In this document: positions 1 through 7,903 of the stretch, piece by piece
Layout of the letters: each line of letters starts with the position of its first letter
Position numbering within the stretch: position 1 is the stretch's first letter
Source: Desulfurobacterium sp. TC5-1
GTDB lineage: Bacteria; Aquificota; Aquificia; Desulfurobacteriales; Desulfurobacteriaceae
DNA length: 64,000 bases
Reading direction: 5' to 3'
Assembly: GCF_000421485.1 (NCBI RefSeq)
Contig: NZ_ATXC01000001.1
Location: 806,001 to 870,000 of the forward strand
The notes under the pieces: model-generated
What the model was told of the DNA's origin: nothing
Database searches by the model: none
Seen by the model: only the letters and a program-made list of their open reading frames with translations
Position numbers and translations under genes: made by a program

Positions 1-243
1 ATGATAGGGAATGTCACATTAAAAAGTGAACAGGGGAATGGAAAATGTGACCGTTTAGAATACTTCCCCGCCCAGGAAAAGATAGTTCTTATAGGAAATG
101 CAACATTAAAGAAAGGGAAAAACGTTATTATAGGTGACAGAATCGTCGCATTTAAGGACGGAAACGTCACAGTGGAAGGTATAAAGCAAAAAGTAAAAAC
201 GATTATATTCCCCGGAGAGACAGTAAATGCCACAGTTAAATAA
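1..243 (+). CDS. lptA: LptA/OstA-like periplasmic LPS transport protein, C-terminal part
   Basis: This is the last 80 codons of a gene that probably begins left of the window; the ATG at position 1 is unlikely to be the real start because no signal peptide follows. The peptide shows the repeating beta-strand pattern of the LptA/OstA fold, with GNVTL, GNATL and GNVTV turns about 30 residues apart. LptA bridges the periplasm and carries lipopolysaccharide from the LptBFG transporter to the outer membrane. The assignment rests on this pattern plus the directly following lptB, which overlaps by 17 bases. The fragment is too short to exclude an LptC-LptA fusion. Confidence 0.75.
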   Translation: MIGNVTLKSEQGNGKCDRLEYFPAQEKIVLIGNATLKKGKNVIIGDRIVAFKDGNVTVEGIKQKVKTIIFPGETVNATVK

Positions 244-973
244 AATTGACCTCAACGTTCTCTCAGCAGTTAACATAAAAAAAGTGTACGGAAAGCGAAC
301 CGTTGTAGAAGATGTATCGCTAAAGGTTGAAGAGGGCGAAGTTGTAGGCCTATTAGGGCCAAATGGCGCCGGCAAAACTACAACCTTTTACTGCATTATA
401 GGTCTGGTGAAACCGGAAGGCGGAAGAGTCTTCATCGGCGAAGAAGAGATAACAAACGACCCAACATATATAAGGGCGAGAAAAGGGCTTTCCTACCTTC
501 CCCAGGATGCCTCAATATTCAGGAAACTAACCGTTGAAGAGAACCTGATAGCCGTTATGGAAATGCATAACTATCCTAAGAGAGAGATAGAAAAAAAGAC
601 AACCTCTCTACTTCAGGAGTTTGGAATAGAACACCTTCGAAAAAATCGAGCAGATACTCTTTCAGGCGGAGAACGTAGAAGACTTGAAATAGCAAGAGCT
701 TTAACGATAAATCCCCGTTTCTTGCTTCTTGACGAACCGTTTGCAGGCGTTGACCCCATCGCAGTCGCCGACATTCAGGAGCTGATAAAAAGCCTGAAAC
801 ATAGAGGTATTGGAATACTGATAACAGACCACAACGTTAGAGAAACACTTAAAATCATAGACAGAGCTTACATAATAAGTCACGGGAAAGTTTTAGCCGA
901 AGGAACACCTGAAGAGATAGCTGCATCAGAAATTGTTAGAAAAGTCTATTTAGGTGAAGAATTCTCCCTGTGA
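227..973 (+). CDS. lptB: LPS export ABC transporter ATP-binding protein LptB
   Basis: Cytoplasmic ATPase that powers LPS extraction from the inner membrane with LptF and LptG. Its 248 residues match the usual family length. Visible motifs are Walker [10 protein letters not shown] (about 44-52), ABC signature LSGGE (145-149), Walker B LLLDE (166-170) and the H-loop His near 202. The [14 protein letters not shown] stretch is typical of LptB. The ATG at 227 has a GGAG ribosome-binding site 8 bases upstream, inside lptA, so translation is probably coupled. The TGA stop appears to come from the right end of an inserted IS605-type element; the uninterrupted gene would have ended at the same codon with TAA. 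The protein is therefore intact. Confidence 0.95.
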   Translation: MPQLNKIDLNVLSAVNIKKVYGKRTVVEDVSLKVEEGEVVGLLGPNGAGKTTTFYCIIGLVKPEGGRVFIGEEEITNDPTYIRARKGLSYLPQDASIFRKLTVEENLIAVMEMHNYPKREIEKKTTSLLQEFGIEHLRKNRADTLSGGERRRLEIARALTINPRFLLLDEPFAGVDPIAVADIQELIKSLKHRGIGILITDHNVRETLKIIDRAYIISHGKVLAEGTPEEIAASEIVRKVYLGEEFSL

Positions 974-1110
974 CATCCTCCTAACTAAAGTGGCAGGCTT
1001 CCTGCTTCACCGTGGGTTATTGCCCACTCCACAGACGTTACTTCCCCGCAGTCCACGGGTAGGGTTTTAAGGAGTTTTCCTTCTCCTTTGAGTTTCTCTA
1101 CCGCTATCTT
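970..1110 (-). ncRNA. Candidate omega (right-end) RNA of the tnpB element
   Basis: In characterised IS605 elements the guide RNA covers the 3' end of tnpB and the right end, and its guide is the flanking host DNA. Here the 3' end of tnpB carries a GCAGG-AAG-CCTGC hairpin (993-1005) and a conserved-looking tail ending GGATGTCAC at 970-971. The guide would then be the bottom strand of the lptB 3' end (about 950-969). The TTAC beside the left end would be the TAM. The 5' boundary is a guess and no promoter is evident. Confidence 0.4.
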
Positions 1111-2250
1111 GAGTATGTTCTTTGCAGAGTTAACGTCCCTGTCTATCTCTTTTCCGCAGAGAGGACATTTGTATGTCCTTTCTGATAGGGGGATTTTCTG
1201 CCTGTGTCCGCAGAAAGAACAAACTTGTGTGGTAGGTTCGTATCTATCAACAAAGAACACGGGAATAAGAGTCGCAAGGCGTTTCAGCCTTGCAGTTATT
1301 CCTCCTATCCCCGTGTTTTGAACCTGTTTACCAAAGTATCCTTCGTGCCAGCCTTTTATTGAGTCGTTTTGAATTGCTATCAGGAAGAATTTCTTCAGGT
1401 GGCTTATGGCTTTGTTGAGGGTGTCTTTCCTCTTGTTCTGAATATATTCCCACTCTTTTTGAATTTTCAGCTTGGTTTTAAAGTAGTTCTTGCTTCCTTT
1501 TTGTTTTCTTGAGAGTGTTTTTTGTAGTTTTTTGAGTCTTTTGGTTTCTTCTACATACCAGCTTATTTTTTCTCCGTTTGATAGGGTTATCTGGTGTTTT
1601 ATTCCAAGGTCTATTCCAATAGGTTGTCTGGTTTGTTTCTTTTTGATTTCTTCTAATGCTTTTTCTTTTTGCAGGTAGCAAGTGACGTAGAGGTAGTAGC
1701 CACTCGGTTTCTTTACAAGCAGTCCGTTTGCTATTTCACAGTCCTCTATTAACTGGTGGAGTCCTAAAACTCTGAACTTTTTCTTTATTCCCTGTATCTT
1801 TATTCTGTTTCTGTCTCCTGAAATTTTGTAGGTTATTCCATACTGTTTTAGGGGTATGCTTCTTATTTCGCTTTTGAATGAGAGTTTGCCTGCTTTGATT
1901 CCTTTTTCTTTTGCTTTTTTGAGGGATTTAAGGGAGTGTTTTATCCTTTCGATTATTCCCTGTCTCATTTGAGATGAGAGAGTATTGATGTCTCTCTTTT
2001 CAAAGCCTTCGGGTGTTTTGATTTTTACCTGCTTGAGCTTCCAGGAGTCTTTGGTTAGACGGTTTTCTATGTCTGCAATTATGTAGTTGTAGAGCCACTT
2101 GGCTTCAAGGAATAGTCTGTCAAGTTTTTTTCTATCTTTCTTTGATAGGTTCTGAAGTTTAAGTTGATAGACGCGGGGAATTTGACGTTTTCTCCGTTTT
2201 CTGGTTGCATTAAGAGTTTCTTTAATTTTCTCTTGCTTTAATCCGTTCAT
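985..2250 (-). CDS. tnpB: TnpB, IS605-type RNA-guided nuclease homologue with altered RuvC-II site
   Basis: 421 residues, the usual TnpB size. An N-terminal helix-turn-helix-like and WED-type region (about 1-200) is followed by a RuvC domain: RuvC-I GIDLGIK (Asp214), a zinc ribbon with Cys344/347 and Cys362/365, and RuvC-III EIDRDVNSAKNI (Asp370/372). TnpB proteins use an omega RNA from the element's right end to cut DNA next to a TAM. Where family members read VVEDLNVKGM, this protein reads IAIQNDSIKGW, so the canonical glutamate is Gln294. A Glu at 338 (DRYEPTTQ) could replace it, as reported for families with rearranged sites, or the protein may be nuclease-dead. No clear ribosome-binding site precedes the ATG. 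Confidence 0.9.
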   Translation of the reverse strand: MNGLKQEKIKETLNATRKRRKRQIPRVYQLKLQNLSKKDRKKLDRLFLEAKWLYNYIIADIENRLTKDSWKLKQVKIKTPEGFEKRDINTLSSQMRQGIIERIKHSLKSLKKAKEKGIKAGKLSFKSEIRSIPLKQYGITYKISGDRNRIKIQGIKKKFRVLGLHQLIEDCEIANGLLVKKPSGYYLYVTCYLQKEKALEEIKKKQTRQPIGIDLGIKHQITLSNGEKISWYVEETKRLKKLQKTLSRKQKGSKNYFKTKLKIQKEWEYIQNKRKDTLNKAISHLKKFFLIAIQNDSIKGWHEGYFGKQVQNTGIGGITARLKRLATLIPVFFVDRYEPTTQVCSFCGHRQKIPLSERTYKCPLCGKEIDRDVNSAKNILKIAVEKLKGEGKLLKTLPVDCGEVTSVEWAITHGEAGSLPL

Positions 2251-2359
2251 AGCTTAAAATTAATCTTTGAATCATCCTGTTTCAACGGCTTACGCTGTGC
2301 GGTTCATCTCTGCTTTGAAAAGCAGGGCTTTCTCGCAAAGGCTTTTTGTAAGGTGAAAT

Positions 2360-3250
2360 ATGTGGTACGTTCTGATAAATGTTATTTTTCCCGTTTACAT
2401 TCTAATAGCTGCCGGCTTTCTATCGGGAAAATTCAAGAAAGACTTAGAGACAGACACTATAACGTTTATTGTCCTTTACTTTTTGGCACCTGCACTGGTG
2501 CTTTCTTCATTTAAAAACGTTGATCTCTCAATAGAGAATATAAAGTTCATAATCACTAACGGAACAGTAACAATCGCAGCAGTATGGATAGCAGCCGGAT
2601 TTGTAAGTAAAAAGCTTTACGGAAGGCGAATTCCCGCACTCGAACTGTCGGCAGCTATAATGAACATAGGCTATTTAGGGCTTCCACTTATATACGTCCT
2701 CTTTGGCGATAAAGCTTTGGGTTACGCTATAACCTACATGGTCTTTGTAACTATCATCCACTTTACGGTAGCAATAGTGGCATTAAATCCGGAAAGTATA
2801 AAGAAAGGAGTCATCGAAACGCTAAAAATACCTCTCATATACGCAGTAATTGGTGCCTTCTTCTTGAGAAACTTTCAACTTGCGGAAGGTATTGAAAAGA
2901 TGCTTAAACTTACAGGCGACTCAACAATGCCTCTTATGCTTCTTGCAATCGGAATAAAGCTTTCCCGCATAAAACCTGATAGAGTATCTCCGGCAATTAC
3001 AGGCACCTTTTTAAGACTTGTTCTCGGTACACTCATCTCCTTCATTGTAGTAAAAGGTTTACAGGCACCACCACTTCTAAAAAAAACGGTGTTTATCCAG
3101 TCAAGCCTTCCATCGGCAATCCTTAACTTTGTACTGTGCGACAGATTCAATCAAGACCCGGAAATCAGCGCTTCAATAATATTTTTAAGCACACTTCTCT
3201 CTCCCCTGTGGCTTATCTTTGTAATTAAAGTGTTACTTCCGGCAATCTAA
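2360..3250 (+). CDS. AEC-family (auxin efflux carrier-like) permease
   Basis: 296-residue integral membrane protein with about ten predicted hydrophobic segments. Length and pattern match the AEC family: an N-terminal FPVYILIAAGFLSGK segment, a central NIGYLGLPL motif, and the late MPLMLLAIG and SSLPSAILNFVL segments. Family members export organic anions or malonate-like compounds, but the substrate cannot be read from sequence. The ATG has an AAGGTG ribosome-binding site at 2350-2355, which lies just outside the tnpB element. Before the insertion this gene probably followed lptB directly. The next gene starts 11 bases downstream, so the two are likely cotranscribed. Confidence 0.85.
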   Translation: MWYVLINVIFPVYILIAAGFLSGKFKKDLETDTITFIVLYFLAPALVLSSFKNVDLSIENIKFIITNGTVTIAAVWIAAGFVSKKLYGRRIPALELSAAIMNIGYLGLPLIYVLFGDKALGYAITYMVFVTIIHFTVAIVALNPESIKKGVIETLKIPLIYAVIGAFFLRNFQLAEGIEKMLKLTGDSTMPLMLLAIGIKLSRIKPDRVSPAITGTFLRLVLGTLISFIVVKGLQAPPLLKKTVFIQSSLPSAILNFVLCDRFNQDPEISASIIFLSTLLSPLWLIFVIKVLLPAI

Positions 3251-3261
3251 AGGAGAAATCT

Positions 3262-3480
3262 ATGAGAGAACTTTTCGGATGGGCAGGATGCATTCTGCTA
3301 CTTTTAGCCTATATCTTTCTGTATTTTAAAAAGTTTAGACTCTTCCTTTACTTTAACCTTATAGCCTCTATATCCCTAACCATATACAGCCTGCTCCTAA
3401 AAAGCATTCCCTTTGCGATAGTGAATGGATTCATAACCCTCGTCGTTGCAAAGAAAATCATAAGAGGAGAACGCTCATAA
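3262..3480 (+). CDS. Small membrane protein, CBU_0592-like
   Basis: 72 residues with three hydrophobic segments (about 5-22, 28-46 and 50-66) and a basic C-terminus. The start FGWAGCILLLLAYIFLYF and the ISLTIYSLLL region resemble small CBU_0592-type membrane proteins of unknown function. A GGAGAAA ribosome-binding site lies 6 bases before the ATG. Its last codons overlap by 6 bases the end of the large convergent activase-like gene. It sits directly behind the AEC permease, but no functional link can be claimed. Confidence 0.65.
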   Translation: MRELFGWAGCILLLLAYIFLYFKKFRLFLYFNLIASISLTIYSLLLKSIPFAIVNGFITLVVAKKIIRGERS

Positions 3481-6400
3481 AACCTTCTCCCTGTACTCTT
3501 TGAGAAAATAATCTATCGTTTCTACCCTTATCTTTATTGCTCCAGCAGGGCGATTCTCGTCTATTTCGTGAAAGGTAAAGTAAGGAGTTCCGCTACTTTC
3601 CATTATACCTTCAATAACTCCGTAAACAGGAGCGTCAGGACCGCATCTAAAACTTGAAAAGTCAAGCACTGCGATGTTTGGATGACCTGCAGCATAAAGA
3701 GCACCCCAGACTTTTCGGTTGGTATTTTCACTGTACGATTTCTTATAAACATGAGAAATAGAGAAAGGATCCTTTTCCCTGAAAACTCTCGCAAGTATGT
3801 CTCTATCAACAGGAAGAGAATCTATTGTAAGAATTGGATAACCCCTTTTCTGAATCTCCGTGGTTATACCGTGATTTATCCCCGGATCATTATGGTAAGG
3901 CCTCCCAAGAACGAGGACGGCAATTTCACCGCTTTTCTCCACCCGCTCAAGGATTTCTCTACCATAAGCTCTCATAGTAGAAAGATATTTTTTATAAACC
4001 TCAAGTCCAATGTCAATAGCTTCCTTGTTTTCTTTTCTTGTTACACCAAAACGTTTTCCAAACGTCTCAAAAAGTTCAAACTCAAGGAAGTCCCTATCGT
4101 GGAAGTGCAGGATAGGAGAGATAAAATCAATACCTTTACGTTTAAAGACGTTTTCTTCTTTCGTAAGAACCGCATTCACAACCATTGGCGTTCCCGAAAC
4201 TGTAGGACAAGCTTTAGAATCTTCACAATCCTTTAAAAAACGCATTAAAGTTAAGATTTTCGGGAAAAAGATAACATCAGGTTTTTTCCTTAAAAGGTTA
4301 ATAACGTGGGCCAACGCCACTTTACTGGGGAAACAAGGGTCTATGGCACCACCAACCATATCCCTTTTCACCATACTCTCACTTGTAAAAGGCGAAAAGA
4401 GAACTTTAGCACCTAAAGACTTAAAATAACCTGTAAAGAAAGGTGCAATAGCGTAAAAGTTAAGAACTCTTGGAATACCTACAACAACACCTTTCAATCT
4501 ATTTGAAATTACATCAACATCAAAATCTTGAAAAACAGTTTTGGCAGAGATCTCCGACATGTCAGGAAATCTTTCCTTAATCTCTTGCAGAAAGTTAAGC
4601 TGTCTCTTTAGAGACTGCACATCAACAGCCATTCCCTTTTCACACGGAGCAATAATGTAAAGGCTATCTCTTCCCTTTATAAAGGTTCTTAAACACCTGT
4701 TTGTACAGAAATGACATCTTGTGGTCTCATCACTTATAACCTCAAACTGCATATTTTCAACAGTTTCAAACCCGGGGAACACCGTTTCTTTTGTCTTCAT
4801 AGCTTCAACAGCAGCTCCGAAAGCCCCGGCCTCACCGGTTATAGGATGGACAAAAATTTCCGCATCGGGAACCTTCTCTTTTATGAAGTCGTACTGAGCC
4901 TTAACTGCGGCGAGGTTTCTCTGTGTTCCCCCTTGCAGGAGAAAATACTTACCGAACTTTTTAAGGTTCGGTTCCTTAACAACGTACAGCCAAATATTTT
5001 TTGGAAGAACCTTTGCAAGACCTGCCATTATTTCTTGAGGTTCCCATCCAAGACGCTGAAAATCAACAATATCCTGTTCAAGAAAGACTGCACAACCAAA
5101 ATTAAACTCAGGAACATACACTGCCCTAAAAGCAACGTCTGCATACTCTTCTACTCTGTAACCAAACCTTTCTGCAGTCGTTTGAAGAAAATATCCATTT
5201 CCTGCGGAACATTGAGTATTCAATTTAAAATCTTTCACCTGATTGTTGGACATAAACATCACCTTTATATCCTGCCCTCCAACATCAACAATAACATCAA
5301 CCTTATCAAAGAAAGAGAGAGCCGAAATTGTGTGGGCAACCGTCTCAACAACTGCAACATCGGCACCTATTATTTCTTTTATCATATCCTTAGCATAGCC
5401 TGTAACGCCGACTCCTTTAACATCAAGAACAGCCCCTTTAGACTCAACAGACTTCTGCACCTGCTTTAAGAGATTTTTAACATCCTCAAGAGGATTTCCG
5501 CAGGAAAGAGTGTAAGCTTTTTCCACTATCTGCTTTTTATCATCTATAACAACCACTTTGGTAGATGTTGAACCACCATCAATTCCTATATAACAGGGAA
5601 TTCTTTCACCTGGCACAATCTGTCTCACCGGAACAATAACTTTGCCGTACCTTTTCAAAAACTCTTCAAGCTCTTCCTCATCCTTTACTAACCCGGGTAC
5701 CCCTATTTCTTTCTTCAAACCATCCCTGCCTATACTCAAGAATTCCTGTAGTTTATCGCAACCTTTATAAGGACTCTCCTCTTTTATACCAGTAAGAGCA
5801 GCCCCTATTGAGGCAAAGAATTGAGCGTTTTCCGGGACAATCACGCTGTTTTCATCAAAATCAATACCCTTCTCTTTCCAAACTCTCCCAAGATGAAACC
5901 TCCAGGCTTGACGAAGTGCCGGGAAAAATGTATGAGGCCCACCAAGGAGTAGAACTTTAGGTACAAGAGTATAACCTCTTGTAAGGACGGTAAGGTTCTG
6001 AAGAACTATTGCATCAAAAAGAGATATAAGAAGCTCTTCGGCAGGAACACCACTCTTTTGAAGACCTGTTATATCTGTCTCAGCAAAAACACCACACTTA
6101 GCAGCAACCGGATAAACCTTTGAAGAATCGTAAGACACAGAAGCTGCAACATCCGGTGATATTTTAAGTTTACTTAAAATTCTATCTATCGTTGCACCTG
6201 TTCCACCAGCACACTTATCGTTCATCGTCGTTAACTTTCTTTTTCTGCCGTTAACATCAAACCAGAAAATCATCTTTGCATCTTGACCACCAAGCTCAAC
6301 GACACTTCCTACATCTGGAATAGTGCTTTCAACCGCTTGAGTTACAGCGTTTACCTCCTGGATAAATTGAACTCCAAGAACTTTGGAAAAAGATGTAGCA

Positions 6401-6588
6401 CCACTTCCCGTCATAAAGAGGTTAAACTCTCTGCCAGCAATCGCTTCAATATCTTTTAAGAACTTTAAAAGCTTTTCACCCTGCCTCGCCTCGTGCCTCT
6501 CGTAACGTTTATAGATAACATTTCCTATTTCATCAAGCAAAACACATTTTATGGTAGTTGAACCTATATCTATTCCCGCACTTTTCAT
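3475..6588 (-). CDS. Acyl-CoA dehydratase activase-like protein with tandem BcrA/BadF ATPase domains
   Basis: 1037 residues from the chosen ATG at 6588, which has an AGGGA ribosome-binding site and is followed at once by the first ATP-binding motif; an in-frame start at 6651 only adds 21 unrelated residues. Domains: a first ASKHA ATPase (GIDIGSTT; cluster-ligand cysteines about 126 and 165), a second (GIDGGSTSTK from about 335; cysteines about 460 and 499), a CHFCTNRC cysteine cluster (625-632), and a C-terminal DUF2229/HgdB-like half. Such proteins use ATP hydrolysis to drive low-potential electrons from a [4Fe-4S] cluster to a partner. No dehydratase or double-cubane partner is in the window, so its target is unknown. 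Confidence 0.85.
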   Translation of the reverse strand: MKSAGIDIGSTTIKCVLLDEIGNVIYKRYERHEARQGEKLLKFLKDIEAIAGREFNLFMTGSGATSFSKVLGVQFIQEVNAVTQAVESTIPDVGSVVELGGQDAKMIFWFDVNGRKRKLTTMNDKCAGGTGATIDRILSKLKISPDVAASVSYDSSKVYPVAAKCGVFAETDITGLQKSGVPAEELLISLFDAIVLQNLTVLTRGYTLVPKVLLLGGPHTFFPALRQAWRFHLGRVWKEKGIDFDENSVIVPENAQFFASIGAALTGIKEESPYKGCDKLQEFLSIGRDGLKKEIGVPGLVKDEEELEEFLKRYGKVIVPVRQIVPGERIPCYIGIDGGSTSTKVVVIDDKKQIVEKAYTLSCGNPLEDVKNLLKQVQKSVESKGAVLDVKGVGVTGYAKDMIKEIIGADVAVVETVAHTISALSFFDKVDVIVDVGGQDIKVMFMSNNQVKDFKLNTQCSAGNGYFLQTTAERFGYRVEEYADVAFRAVYVPEFNFGCAVFLEQDIVDFQRLGWEPQEIMAGLAKVLPKNIWLYVVKEPNLKKFGKYFLLQGGTQRNLAAVKAQYDFIKEKVPDAEIFVHPITGEAGAFGAAVEAMKTKETVFPGFETVENMQFEVISDETTRCHFCTNRCLRTFIKGRDSLYIIAPCEKGMAVDVQSLKRQLNFLQEIKERFPDMSEISAKTVFQDFDVDVISNRLKGVVVGIPRVLNFYAIAPFFTGYFKSLGAKVLFSPFTSESMVKRDMVGGAIDPCFPSKVALAHVINLLRKKPDVIFFPKILTLMRFLKDCEDSKACPTVSGTPMVVNAVLTKEENVFKRKGIDFISPILHFHDRDFLEFELFETFGKRFGVTRKENKEAIDIGLEVYKKYLSTMRAYGREILERVEKSGEIAVLVLGRPYHNDPGINHGITTEIQKRGYPILTIDSLPVDRDILARVFREKDPFSISHVYKKSYSENTNRKVWGALYAAGHPNIAVLDFSSFRCGPDAPVYGVIEGIMESSGTPYFTFHEIDENRPAGAIKIRVETIDYFLKEYREKVL

Positions 6589-6696
6589 TCTGTCTTCCCT
6601 GAACCCAAAAGTATATAGAAGAAAATTAAGAACATTGTTGAATACTGGCAATAAACGGCTATCTTTATTCTATAACTATTATAGACAGAGGAAAAC

Positions 6697-7896
6697 ATGG
6701 AACTTTTATCACCGGCTGGAACTTTAGAAAAACTAAAAGTTGCCGTAGATTTTGGCGCTGATGCGGTATATGCAGGCGTAAAACAGTTCAGCTTAAGAGA
6801 GAGAGCAGGAAATTTCACGATAGAAGAACTATATGAAGGAATTAGATACGCCCACTCAAAAGATAAAAAAGTCTATATAACGCTCAACGCATTTTTACGA
6901 AACAACGAATTAGAAACCTTTAAAAAAACTGTTGACGCTGTGGCTAAACTTAACCCAGATGGATTTATTGTGGCAGATATCGGTGCACTTTCCATAATAA
7001 GAAGCAGAACAGACATTCCTATCCATATCAGCACACAGGCAAATGTAACAAATATAGAAACAGTAAAAGCATACCGGAAGCTTGGTGCCAGCAGAATAGT
7101 TCTCGCCCGAGAGCTATCACTCAAGGAAATAGAAGAAATTAAAAAAGCTGTACCGGAAATGGAAATAGAAGTATTTATCCACGGCGCAATGTGTATGGCA
7201 TACTCAGGAAGATGTCTGCTTTCAAGTTATCTGACAGGAAGGGATCCCAACCGGGGAAGCTGCGTCCAGAGTTGCAGGTGGAAATATTATGTCGTTGAAG
7301 AAAATAGAGAAGGCGAACTATACCAAATTGAGGAAGACAGGCACGGCACGTACATTTTCAACTCTAAAGACCTGTGTGCACTTCCACTCCTTGACAAACT
7401 TTACGAAATAGGTGTTGACTCTGTAAAAATTGAAGGAAGGGTAAAAAGCGCATACTACATTGCTGTTACAACAGCAGTATATAGAAGGGCTATTGACCTT
7501 ATAAAAAATGATCCATCAACATTTAAAAAAGAGATTCCTAAACTGCTAAAAGAATTAGATAAAGTGAGTCACAGACCTTATACAACGGGATTTTTGGGTC
7601 AGGAGAAAGAGCTCCAACACTACCCCACAAGTTCTTACATAAGAAAGTATAAGTTTTTAGCGCTCTTTAAAAATGGCATATGGGAAGTTAGAAACCAATT
7701 TAAAGAGGGTGATGAGGTCGAAATTTTTTACAGCAGTGGAAAATCTGTAAATGTGCGCATAGAAAAGATTAAAAAACTAAAAGGAAACCAAGAAATAACT
7801 ATAGATACCGCTCATCCTAACTTCAAGATAAAGATAGATTTTAATATTAAAATACCTCTCGAAAATCTTATGCTGCTAAGAAAAAAAACAGAATAA
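6697..7896 (+). CDS. trhP: U32 peptidase-family protein, TrhP-like tRNA hydroxylation factor
   Basis: 399 residues, closely following the E. coli TrhP (YegQ) pattern: ELLSPAGT at the start, GADAVYAG, HISTQAN, VLARELSLKEI, the U32 signature EVFIHGAMCMAYSGRCLLS, NRGSCVQSCRW, and GTYIFNSKDLC. The conserved cysteines in the last three motifs are ligands of an Fe-S cluster in U32 proteins. TrhP takes part in 5-hydroxylation of uridine 34 in tRNAs using prephenate. Despite the family name it is not expected to be a protease. It diverges from the activase-like gene (108-base gap) and converges on pilC. Other U32 members (RlhA, UbiU/V) are less likely because of the YegQ-type GTYIMNSKDL motif. Confidence 0.85.
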   Translation: MELLSPAGTLEKLKVAVDFGADAVYAGVKQFSLRERAGNFTIEELYEGIRYAHSKDKKVYITLNAFLRNNELETFKKTVDAVAKLNPDGFIVADIGALSIIRSRTDIPIHISTQANVTNIETVKAYRKLGASRIVLARELSLKEIEEIKKAVPEMEIEVFIHGAMCMAYSGRCLLSSYLTGRDPNRGSCVQSCRWKYYVVEENREGELYQIEEDRHGTYIFNSKDLCALPLLDKLYEIGVDSVKIEGRVKSAYYIAVTTAVYRRAIDLIKNDPSTFKKEIPKLLKELDKVSHRPYTTGFLGQEKELQHYPTSSYIRKYKFLALFKNGIWEVRNQFKEGDEVEIFYSSGKSVNVRIEKIKKLKGNQEITIDTAHPNFKIKIDFNIKIPLENLMLLRKKTE

Positions 7897-7903
7897 ATTT
7901 AAA

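Larger units (their letters stand above)
970..2347 (-). mobile_element. IS200/IS605-type tnpB-only insertion element
   Basis: Element of about 1.38 kb with a single gene, tnpB, and no TnpA (Y1/HUH) transposase nearby. The right end (low coordinates) reads, on the minus strand, a GC-rich hairpin (GCAGG-AAG-CCTGC, 993-1005) followed by TTTAGTTAGGAGGATGTCAC, the usual style of IS605 right ends. The left end (high coordinates) has a 7-bp hairpin at 2310-2325 (CTGCTTT/AAAGCAG) and lies next to TTAC on the minus strand (2348-2351), a typical IS605 target tetranucleotide. Joining 961-969 to 2348 onward restores an lptB TAA stop followed by a ribosome-binding site and the next gene. Ends are inferred and may be off by one or two bases. 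Confidence 0.75.

Noticed and set aside
970-2347. A hidden tnpA (HUH transposase) in the element
   Set aside because: No frame with an HUH or catalytic Tyr motif was seen on either strand around tnpB.
4711-5469. 252-codon plus-strand frame
   Set aside because: Antisense to the activase-like gene, which has clear motifs; the plus-strand peptide has no family features.
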